Position numbers and translations under genes: made by a program. Shown one piece after another: positions 57,772-64,000 of a DNA stretch of 64,000 bases (position 1 is its first letter; every line of letters begins with the position of its first letter). This stretch comes from Jiella flava (GTDB lineage Bacteria > Pseudomonadota > Alphaproteobacteria > Rhizobiales > Rhizobiaceae): NCBI RefSeq assembly GCF_017349315.1, contig NZ_JAFMPP010000009.1, positions 62,001-126,000 on the forward strand, given 5' to 3'. Under the pieces are notes generated by a model that was not told where the DNA came from, did not search any database, and was given only the letters and a program-made list of their open reading frames with translations.

Positions 57772-59027
57772 CGCAGATTTCGGCCGCTTGGGTCAAGGAC
57801 GAGAGGCTTCAGGCGCTGCTCGTGGCGCTGGGCGAAGGGGACGACGAGGCGCGGGTCGTCGGCGGCGCGGTGCGCAACACGCTGATGGATCGCCCCGTCA
57901 CCGACATCGACATCGCCACCACCACGCGGCCCGAAGAGACCATCCGGCGGGCCGAGGCGATCGGTCTCAAGACCGTGCCGACCGGCATTGCCCATGGCAC
58001 GGTCACCGTCGTTTCCGACGGCCGGCCCTATGAGGTGACGACCTTGCGGCGCGACATCGAGACCGATGGGCGCCATGCCGTCGTCACCTTCGGTCGCGAC
58101 TGGCAGGCCGATGCCGAGCGGCGGGATTTCACCATCAACGCGCTTTATGCCGACCGTGAAGGTCGGGTTCTCGATCTCGTCGGCGGGCTGGCGGATCTCG
58201 AGCGCGGCATGCTGCGCTTCATTGGCGACGCCGAGCAGCGGATCCTGGAGGACCGGCTGCGGATCCTGCGCTTCTTCCGGTTTTTCGCCTGGTACGGCCG
58301 TGGACGGCCGGACGCCGACGGGCTGCGCGCGGCTACCCGGCTGAAGGATGGGCTGACGAAGCTCTCGGCCGAGCGTGTCTGGAACGAGATGCGCAAGCTG
58401 CTTGCGGCGCCCGATCCCTCGCGGGCGCTCTTATGGATGCGCCAGACCGGCGCCTTGACGGTGGCGCTGCCGGAAAGCGAGCGCTGGGGCATTGATGACA
58501 TCCACGCCCTTGTGGAAACCGAACGGGTCCGCGGCTGGGCGCCCGACGCGCTGCTGCGGCTGATGGCGATCGTTCCGCCGGACCCGGCCCGTCTCAGCGC
58601 TCTGTCCCAGCGCTTGAAGCTCGCCAATCACGAGCGCGATCGGCTGCTCGCCTTTGCCAACGAACCGGAGCCTGATCCGGACGAAAGCGACCGGATGCTG
58701 AAGGCGCGGCTCTTCCTCGGCAACCGGCAGGCGAGCGAGGACCGGCTGCGGCTCGCTCTGGCCAAGGCTCAGGGTAAGGTGGCTGGCGATCCAGCGGCGC
58801 TCGAAACGGTGGCCAAGCTCACGGCGCGGCTGGCGACGGTCAACACTTTCACAGCTCCGAGCTTTCCGCTGAAAGGGGAGGATCTTCTGGCGAAGGGTTT
58901 CAGGTCGGGTCCGGTGCTCGGAAAGGAAATCGACCGCCTGAAGCAGATCTGGGTGAAAAGCGGATTCACTCTCGGGCGGGAAGATCTTCTTGCCGCTTCC
59001 ACCTCGCCGGAAACGCAGGGCGATTGA
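57768..59027 (+). CDS. cca: CCA tRNA nucleotidyltransferase
   Basis: A 419-residue class II nucleotidyltransferase-fold enzyme. Its head domain shows VVGGAVRNTLMDRPVTDIDIA with catalytic aspartates DID, then RRDFTINALYAD and RILRFFRFFAWYG, typical of CCA-adding enzymes; the C-terminal domain is all helical. It adds or repairs the 3'-CCA end of tRNAs. No HD phosphohydrolase domain is present. It is the third gene of the DUF1285-nudL-cca operon, and a palindromic repeat follows within 10 bases of the stop. Confidence 0.96.
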   Translation: MTQISAAWVKDERLQALLVALGEGDDEARVVGGAVRNTLMDRPVTDIDIATTTRPEETIRRAEAIGLKTVPTGIAHGTVTVVSDGRPYEVTTLRRDIETDGRHAVVTFGRDWQADAERRDFTINALYADREGRVLDLVGGLADLERGMLRFIGDAEQRILEDRLRILRFFRFFAWYGRGRPDADGLRAATRLKDGLTKLSAERVWNEMRKLLAAPDPSRALLWMRQTGALTVALPESERWGIDDIHALVETERVRGWAPDALLRLMAIVPPDPARLSALSQRLKLANHERDRLLAFANEPEPDPDESDRMLKARLFLGNRQASEDRLRLALAKAQGKVAGDPAALETVAKLTARLATVNTFTAPSFPLKGEDLLAKGFRSGPVLGKEIDRLKQIWVKSGFTLGREDLLAASTSPETQGD

Positions 59028-59036
59028 GGCGCAAAT

Positions 59037-59147
59037 GCTCCAGCATCGGCCCGACAATCGGAATCGATTTTCGGCAAAGCACGATGCGTCGATTCAAAGG
59101 GTGAGAGCGACCTTTCTGCGTCCGATCAGACGCAGGGCGCTCTAAAA
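59037..59147. repeat. Composite palindromic intergenic repeat, complete copy
   Basis: Contains both modules: a left hairpin centred on AATCGGAATCGATT (about 59056-59069) flanked by CAGCATCGGCCCGA and CGGCAAAGCACGATGC, then CGTCGATTCAAAGGG, then AGAGCG (59104-59109) pairing with CGCTCT (59138-59143) around an inner CTGCGTC/GACGCAG stem. It serves as the reference copy for the family. It lies just after cca. Confidence 0.87.
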
Positions 59148-59185
59148 TCGAGCGGCCCAAGTTCGCCCCGGCGGGCGTCGCGTTT

Positions 59186-59228
59186 AACAAGAACGGGCGG
59201 CGCCGTTTCAGCGCCGCCCGTTCTTGTT
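59186..59228. terminator. Bidirectional hairpin terminator between cca and a small convergent gene
   Basis: Perfect 18-bp stem (59186-59203 with 59211-59228) around a 7-base loop. The distal arm begins with GCGCCGCCCG and ends in TTCTTGTT; the mirror arm gives the same on the other strand. Convergent genes on both sides fit two-way termination. Confidence 0.85.
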
Positions 59229-59248
59229 ATTGCAGGCAAGATCGCGGT

Positions 59249-59446
59249 TCACGCCGCGTGTTCGGTCGCTGCTTCCGGACGTTCGACCATCTTCTCGCGA
59301 AACGAATCCATCATCGACGGACTGACACGCTCGATCCCAAGCGCGTTGGCTTGGGCGATCGCCTTGCGGATCACGCCGGCCTGGCTGTCGGATCGGATCA
59401 CCCGGCGGCTACCGGAAAAAACCGCGCTGCAATCAAGTTCGTACAT
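59249..59446 (-). CDS. Small hypothetical protein, 65 residues
   Basis: A short protein beginning MYELDCSAVFSGSRR, with a helical middle (GVIRKAIAQANALGIE) and a charged tail. I do not recognise a family. It is supported as a real gene by GGGAGGA ending 6 bases before ATG 59446, by an AT-rich promoter-like stretch (TATATA near 59477), and by a strong terminator directly after it. An in-frame ATG upstream at 59476 has no such site. It lies 183 bases downstream of hemF on the same strand. Confidence 0.65.
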   Translation of the reverse strand: MYELDCSAVFSGSRRVIRSDSQAGVIRKAIAQANALGIERVSPSMMDSFREKMVERPEAATEHAA

Positions 59447-59629
59447 CGTCGTTCCTCCCATTATCTTTCTGTTCATTATATAGGGGGAAAACGGCGAGAA
59501 AATTATATTGGTTCAATCACATAACGAATATTTGCGTGGCTGACGACGGTCTTCGACGTCGTCGAATCGGCTGCACGCGGCTGTGGGGCGGCACGGGTCG
59601 ACGTCTGATGCCGGCCCTCGCATGGCGCT

Positions 59630-60547
59630 CTATGGCCACTTCACCACCGGCGGCATCGAGGACAGGATCGATTGGACGTTGCCGCCGGTCTTCAGGCCAA
59701 ACAGCGTGCCGCGATCGTAAAGCAGATTGTATTCGACATAGCGTCCGCGACGGATGAGTTGTTCCTCGCGATCCTCCTCGGTCCAAGGCAGCGGCGCGTT
59801 CTGCCGGACGATATGCGGATAGACGACCAGGAACGCCTTGCCGACGTCTCTGGTAAAGGCGAAGTCCTCGTCCCAGCCGCCGGCATCGTCGGCCGAATGC
59901 AGCCAATCATAGAAGATGCCGCCGATGCCGCGCGCCTCGTTGCGGTGAGGCAGGTAGAAATACTCGTCGCACCACTCCTTCAGCTTGTCGTAATCGGCAA
60001 CGCGGCGGTGGCGGTCGCAGACGAATTTCAGCGCCCGGTGAAAGGCGAGGGAGTCTTCGTCGTCCTGAGTGCGGCGGCGATCGAGGGTCGGCGTCAGATC
60101 GGCACCGCCGCCGAACCACTGGCGAGTCGTTACCACCATGCGGGTGTTCAGATGTACGGCCGGAATGTTCGGATTGTGCAGATGAGCGATCAGCGAAATG
60201 CCCGAGGCCCAGAAGGTCGGGTCTTCCTCGGCGCCTGGAATCTGCTTGCGGAATTCCGGTGAGAATTCGCCATGAACCGTGGAGACATGCACGCCGACCT
60301 TCTCGAACAGCCGGCCGCGCATCATCGACATGACACCGCCGCCACCGCCGCCAACCTCGCCATCGCGGAACCATTCGGTCCGCTCGAAGCGGCCCGGCGT
60401 GTCCGATATTGCCTCGCCGAATTCGTCCTCCAGCGTCTCGAAGGCGATGCAGATGCGGTCGCGTAGCGCTTCGAACCAGGCCCGCGCCATCGCCTTTTTG
60501 TGCTCGATGTCCTCCGGCAGGCCTTTCGGCAGTTCTGGTCGTTCCAT
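59630..60547 (-). CDS. hemF: Oxygen-dependent coproporphyrinogen III oxidase
   Basis: A 305-residue HemF that oxidatively decarboxylates coproporphyrinogen III to protoporphyrinogen IX. Signature blocks: [44 protein letters not shown] (quoted in part), [18 protein letters not shown] and [16 protein letters not shown]. The length matches the enzyme, which works as a homodimer without cofactor. An anaerobic HemN is not in the window. ATG 60547 starts [15 protein letters not shown]. It diverges from the small conserved gene at 60757. Confidence 0.98.
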   Translation of the reverse strand: MERPELPKGLPEDIEHKKAMARAWFEALRDRICIAFETLEDEFGEAISDTPGRFERTEWFRDGEVGGGGGGVMSMMRGRLFEKVGVHVSTVHGEFSPEFRKQIPGAEEDPTFWASGISLIAHLHNPNIPAVHLNTRMVVTTRQWFGGGADLTPTLDRRRTQDDEDSLAFHRALKFVCDRHRRVADYDKLKEWCDEYFYLPHRNEARGIGGIFYDWLHSADDAGGWDEDFAFTRDVGKAFLVVYPHIVRQNAPLPWTEEDREEQLIRRGRYVEYNLLYDRGTLFGLKTGGNVQSILSSMPPVVKWP

Positions 60548-60756
60548 GCTGGACTTGCCCGTCTGTTCTCGATCGTCTGCGGTGTTTTCACGCCCGGCGC
60601 CGTGGCAGCCCGACCACCCGCATCAGCGGCGGCGAACGGGCCGGATCATTGCGCGAACGGGCGGAACGCCACCGAGCCTTTTCGATTCGTTATCTCTTCA
60701 CCGAGACACTATCTGCAAGACAGATTGATAAGAACCCGCATTCATCCGGAGTCCCC

Positions 60757-61023
60757 ATGTCCCCGCTCGGCCGGCCACCGCTCGACGGATTGAAGCGCCA
60801 GCTTTTGCGTCGCCGTGAGCAACGCGCCGGCGAGGCCCGAGCGACGCACGACAATTTTGTCCGCGAGACCTTTACCATGGAGCGGGCAGCGGCTCGCCAA
60901 AAAGCGCGCGAGTGGTTCAAGAAATATCCGAAGGCCGCCTATTGGACGCAGGTCGAAAGCTGGCGGCAGCTTCCCGACCAGCGGATCGAGTTCACCATGC
61001 GCCGTTTGCCGACGGCCGATTGA
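60757..61023 (+). CDS. Small conserved hypothetical protein, 88 residues
   Basis: A very basic, helical protein: MSPLGRPPLDGLKRQLLRRR at the start, FVRETFTMERAAARQKAREW and FKKYPKAAYWTQVESWRQLP later. I do not recognise a named domain, but proteins of this sort occur beside trmL in related genomes as far as I recall. GGAG lies 5 bases before ATG 60757. Upstream codons in the same frame overlap the hemF promoter region and look non-coding. Strong positive charge suggests nucleic-acid or membrane binding; that is a guess. Confidence 0.7.
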   Translation: MSPLGRPPLDGLKRQLLRRREQRAGEARATHDNFVRETFTMERAAARQKAREWFKKYPKAAYWTQVESWRQLPDQRIEFTMRRLPTAD

Positions 61024-61067
61024 GGCGCGAGCATTCGAGACATTTGCCGCCAAGCGGGCGACGACGC

Positions 61068-61535
61068 TTAAGCGTCGAGCAACCAGCCGCCCTGGCGCAT
61101 CGCTTCGGCGGCGACGATCCCCGCCGAAACGGCAAGATTGAGTGAGCGGGCGCCCGCCGCCATCGGGATCGTCAGGCGCGCATCGGCTCTGGCATGGACA
61201 TCATCGGGAACGCCGGCGCTTTCGCGGCCGAAGAGCAGCCTGTCGTTTTCTTGGAAGACGAAGTCGCTGTAGGTCGTCGTCGCTTTTGTCGTCAAGAGAA
61301 CGATACGGCCTGGCCGTTGCTCGCAATCGGCGAGGAAGGCGCTCCAATCGACGTGGCGTTTGAGGGTCGCCATCGCCGCATAGTCCATGCCGGCCCGTTT
61401 CAGCGCCCGGTCGGAGCTGTCGAAGCCGGCCGGCTCGATGAGTTCGACGGTCAGGCCGAAACAGGCGGCAAGACGAAGGATGGTTCCGGTGTTGCCGGCG
61501 ATGTCCGGTTGGTAGAGCACGATCGACGGGCACAT
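61068..61535 (-). CDS. trmL: tRNA (cytidine/uridine-34-2'-O)-methyltransferase TrmL
   Basis: A 155-residue SPOUT methyltransferase that modifies the wobble ribose of leucine tRNAs. Diagnostic parts: VLYQPDIAGNTGTILRLAACFG, LFGRESAGVPDDVH (knot loop) and IPMAAGARSLNLAVSAGIVA, quoted in pieces. Length is right for TrmL, which lacks the RNA-binding extension of SpoU proteins. A perfect 16-bp palindrome (61062-61077) spans its stop codon, between it and the convergent small gene. Confidence 0.97.
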   Translation of the reverse strand: MCPSIVLYQPDIAGNTGTILRLAACFGLTVELIEPAGFDSSDRALKRAGMDYAAMATLKRHVDWSAFLADCEQRPGRIVLLTTKATTTYSDFVFQENDRLLFGRESAGVPDDVHARADARLTIPMAAGARSLNLAVSAGIVAAEAMRQGGWLLDA

Positions 61536-61713
61536 CGGCCCTCCTTCAGAAAACGGGCATCTTGTCGTAATGTTTGGCTATAGAGGCCGCTCATACCAAA
61601 TTTGCGCGCGACCGGTCAGTCTTGGCGGCATCGGCCGCTCCGGCCGCTGCAACGGGTCGTGCGGCAACCATGGGCACACAGCGAGATTGCGGGCGGATAG
61701 ACCAAGACGACGG

Positions 61714-62949
61714 ATGCAGATGCCGGTCGCGGCCTTCGCGGCGCTGCTTGGCCGTGCCCGGCAGCGAGCGCGGACGATCCCGGCGACGGCGCGCGCGCTT
61801 GATCTGCGACGCCGGTTGGCGATGGCGCTGGCGTCGGTCAGGTCGGGTGGAGCGACCGTCAAGGTTAAAGTCATCGCCGTTGCGGGTCGCGCCGCCGTCT
61901 TAACGAAGCTGGCAGCAGCGCTTGTCAAACGCGGTTCGCGTCGCCGGGCCGGCAAGGCCAAGCCGCCGTCGGCCGCCACTCACTGGACCGGGCCGGCCGC
62001 AGCCGAGCGTCAATCCGGCAAACGGCTGCTGCTCGGCGAGACGGCTGGTTTGGCAACGCGGCTTTGCCTGGTCGCGCTGTTCATCGCGGCGGGCGCTGCG
62101 GCGCTGTTTCTCAACACCGACGCCGGGGACGAAGTCGTCGAACAGCTGCACCGCGCGGCCGCGACCGGCGGGATCTTCGGCGACGACATCCCGTCGCCGG
62201 ACGCTGCCGGCGGCAAAGGCGGTGCGGCGCGGCCGCAGGCGGCGTCGTCCGTCGCCCCGATCCTGCTGTCGCCGCCCGAGCCTGACACCGCCCAGACCTT
62301 CGTGCGCCTGGCGATGACCGATCCCAAGCGGCTCTGCAAGGCGGTCGATCCGACCAAGGGTCTCATGCAGTGGCATGAAAGCCCGGCTCTCAAAGGGCAA
62401 TGGGAGTGCGATGCGACCGGCAATCTGGATGGCACGCGCGTCGTCGAGAAGGACGTCGAGGATGGGGCCGACGTCCCCGATCAAAATGCCGTCTACGTGC
62501 CGAAGCTGCCGACGGAGCCGCAGCTCTTCGTCATTGCCCGAGGCGCCGAGAAGGACACGATCGGCAGCCTGCGCATCAAATTGATCGCCGACGGTGAGTC
62601 AAAGGCGAAACGCGGCGCCACGCGCTTGTCGATGCTGACGGGAAAGCTGTTCGATGTTTTGCAGTGGCAACCGCCGGACGGCATGCTCACTGATTTGGCC
62701 CAGCTCTATCCCTTCGATCGAACGCAACTGGGAACCCGGCTGAAGTTCAGCCGTGAGGACAGTCCGGGCTGGCAGTACAATCTGATCATCATCTTCCCGG
62801 ATTCGCGCAAATATCGACAGGAATCAGCGTTCCGAGAGGCCGAACAGGCGCCGCCGGCGGTGCCGGTGCCGGCGCCGAACTTGGATACGGACCCACAGGC
62901 TGGCGCTCCGGCAGAAGGAACGCCGTTGCCTCCGCAAACACAACCATGA
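61714..62949 (+). CDS. Putative membrane-anchored protein, possibly DUF6030-like
   Basis: About 411 residues from ATG 61714, or 459 from ATG 61570; neither has a strong ribosome-binding site. A basic Arg/Ala-rich N-terminus precedes one transmembrane helix (TRLCLVALFIAAGAAALFL), after which the periplasmic part contains FVRLAMTDPKRLCKAVDPTKG, LKGQWECDATGNLDG and IGSLRIKLIADGES, then a Pro/Ala-rich tail. I have a weak recollection of a rhizobial family (DUF6030) with this FVRLAMxDPxRLC pattern; treat the name as tentative. No catalytic motif is evident. It diverges from trmL. Confidence 0.72.
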   Translation: MQMPVAAFAALLGRARQRARTIPATARALDLRRRLAMALASVRSGGATVKVKVIAVAGRAAVLTKLAAALVKRGSRRRAGKAKPPSAATHWTGPAAAERQSGKRLLLGETAGLATRLCLVALFIAAGAAALFLNTDAGDEVVEQLHRAAATGGIFGDDIPSPDAAGGKGGAARPQAASSVAPILLSPPEPDTAQTFVRLAMTDPKRLCKAVDPTKGLMQWHESPALKGQWECDATGNLDGTRVVEKDVEDGADVPDQNAVYVPKLPTEPQLFVIARGAEKDTIGSLRIKLIADGESKAKRGATRLSMLTGKLFDVLQWQPPDGMLTDLAQLYPFDRTQLGTRLKFSREDSPGWQYNLIIIFPDSRKYRQESAFREAEQAPPAVPVPAPNLDTDPQAGAPAEGTPLPPQTQP

Positions 62950-62996
62950 GGCCGGGCCGATGCCTGCGTCCGACAGAACGCACAAAGCCCGATGCG

Positions 62997-64000
62997 TCAG
63001 CGCTTGCGTCCGGAGGTGTTGACCGTTGCCGTGCTCGGGGCGTTCCGGCGGCGACCAAAGGCGACAGGCCGGTGGCTCGACGCGACTCGATAGCCGGCGC
63101 CGCCATCCTCGGCGTGGAGAGGCTGATGGGGGGCCGGGTTGTGGCCTGCAGGGGCGATTGAACGCAGCGGAAGGCCGAGTTCGCGGCAGCAGTCTTCGAC
63201 GGTGATGGCGCGAAAGAACCGGCGCAGATCCTCAAAGGCGGTGATGTCGCGGCCGGCGGTCTCGTGAACGAGCATCGCGATGCTCATCGTATCCCCAGTT
63301 TGCAGCCCTAAAAGCTTCAAGGCGGCGGCGAGGGAGTGTCCGTGCTCGTCGCGCCACAGCTGATCCGCGGCGGCTTTGGGCAGCGACAGCATTGCCGCGA
63401 TCGTCGCCAGACACCGCTCCCTCGCGCCGCTGCGGGCGGCGGCCATCAGGCCTTCATGTGTCAGGGTGAGCGAGGCTTCGCCGGCGGGCGGCGGCTGCAA
63501 GCGTTCGGACGTCGTCGCCTTCCCCGCCTTTGTGGCGCCGCCGGTCCTGCGGCTGGCAAGGGCCCGCAGCGCGTCGCGGGCTGCCGCCGCGCTGCGCAGT
63601 GGCGCTTCGGCGCCGCCGCTGTCGCCCGTTTCCTGTTCCTGTCGCGCAGCGGGGCGAGATCGCATTGCCGTCGTTGCAGCGGGCCGCTTGTCGCGCGCGC
63701 CACGATCTTCGCGAGCGGTGTGCCGGCTGTTGAGCAAGGCCGCGTCGTGTTCGGTCAGACAGGGACTCGAAAATAGGAATGGCGCCGAAATGTCCGCCGG
63801 CTCGGCCAGGATCAGCGTGACGATGGCGCGGGGGAGATCGGGTTTGTTTGCGAGGGCGATCGCCAAGTCGCGCTTGGTTTCGACTGACAGCTTGTCCCAG
63901 GTCGACGTGATCAGGCGGGAAAATTCGGCACTGTGGCTCGCGCCGGGCCGGCGCAGATCGAGATAGCCGGCGACCGCCGCCTTAACGATCGTGTCGAAGG
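62997..64000 (-). CDS. DUF2336 domain protein, N-terminus beyond window
   Basis: The reading frame runs off the right edge, leaving 333 C-terminal residues. The visible N-terminal part (GYLDLRRPGASHSAEFSRLI, SVETKRDLAIALANKPDLPR, LILAEPADISAPFL) fits the HEAT-like helical DUF2336 family of alphaproteobacteria. A low-complexity linker rich in Ala/Arg/Gly follows, then LTLTHEGLMAAARSGARERC and SLPKAAADQLWRDEHGHSLA, resembling the C-terminal helical part of such proteins. Function unknown; some relatives are linked to the general stress or cell-cycle network. A short partial stem of the repeat family (62962-62985) lies after its stop. Confidence 0.78.
   Translation of the reverse strand, partial: FDTIVKAAVAGYLDLRRPGASHSAEFSRLITSTWDKLSVETKRDLAIALANKPDLPRAIVTLILAEPADISAPFLFSSPCLTEHDAALLNSRHTAREDRGARDKRPAATTAMRSRPAARQEQETGDSGGAEAPLRSAAAARDALRALASRRTGGATKAGKATTSERLQPPPAGEASLTLTHEGLMAAARSGARERCLATIAAMLSLPKAAADQLWRDEHGHSLAAALKLLGLQTGDTMSIAMLVHETAGRDITAFEDLRRFFRAITVEDCCRELGLPLRSIAPAGHNPAPHQPLHAEDGGAGYRVASSHRPVAFGRRRNAPSTATVNTSGRKR

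Noticed and set aside
62962-62985. Seventh copy of the palindromic repeat near the right edge
   Set aside because: Only one short stem (TGCGTCC...GAACGCA) resembles the family; flanking modules are missing, so it was not listed as a copy.

Overview
The window is a high-GC, densely packed stretch of an alphaproteobacterial chromosome, most likely order Hyphomicrobiales (Rhizobiales). The evidence is the gene content: a DivL-type pseudo-histidine kinase beside a TsaE-AmgK fusion and MurU, L21 with a C-terminal helix-hairpin-helix tail, an obgE-proB-proA-nadD-rsfS-rlmH-envC-ctpA chain, the MoxR/DUF58/DUF4159 cluster followed by DUF1285-nudL-cca, and palindromic intergenic repeats. The genus cannot be fixed by reading. 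No rRNA, tRNA, CRISPR array, prophage or insertion sequence was seen.

Layout. 1-7.4 kb: 3' end of the proton-pumping pyrophosphatase gene, then minus-strand genes for cell-wall recycling and cell-cycle control (divL, tsaE-amgK, murU) and ahcY. 7.6-20.6 kb: a plus-strand housekeeping run covering an exported unknown protein, rplU-rpmA, an acetyltransferase with a DUF3833 lipoprotein, ribosome assembly and proline/NAD synthesis genes, and the envC-ctpA cell-wall pair. 20.9-26.1 kb: a divergent polysaccharide deacetylase, then the protocatechuate module pcaC-pcaH-pcaG-pobA with divergent pcaQ. 26.2-27.9 kb: ribB and queF. 28.0-35.7 kb: a LysR regulator and the NAD-linked formate dehydrogenase operon fdsG-fdsB-fdsA-fdhD-fdsD, interrupted between fdsB and fdsA by a decayed BrnT toxin gene and an intact BrnA-like antitoxin gene.

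35.9-40.3 kb: a NodB-type deacetylase lipoprotein and the sulfide/persulfide operon (blh, rhodanese, two YeeE/YedE halves, TauE) divergent from its ArsR-type regulator bigR. 40.4-43.3 kb: uxuB-uxaC for hexuronate use. 43.3-49.2 kb: single genes (phosphoesterase, Nudix, glutathionyl-hydroquinone reductase, acetyltransferase, GAF-GGDEF-EAL protein) separated by the longest non-coding gaps. 49.5-56.3 kb: MoxR ATPase, DUF58, DUF4159 and a membrane amidotransferase-like protein as one minus-strand operon. 56.5-64 kb: DUF1285, nudL, cca, hemF, trmL and poorly characterised proteins, ending in a DUF2336 gene cut by the edge.

Two features stand out. A family of composite palindromic repeats has at least six copies, all at gene ends; some touch or supply stop codons. 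The toxin-antitoxin remnant is embedded in the formate dehydrogenase operon, with the antitoxin stop overlapping the fdsA start. Many gene pairs overlap by 4 bases, three of them at a TTG start, which points to tight translational coupling.
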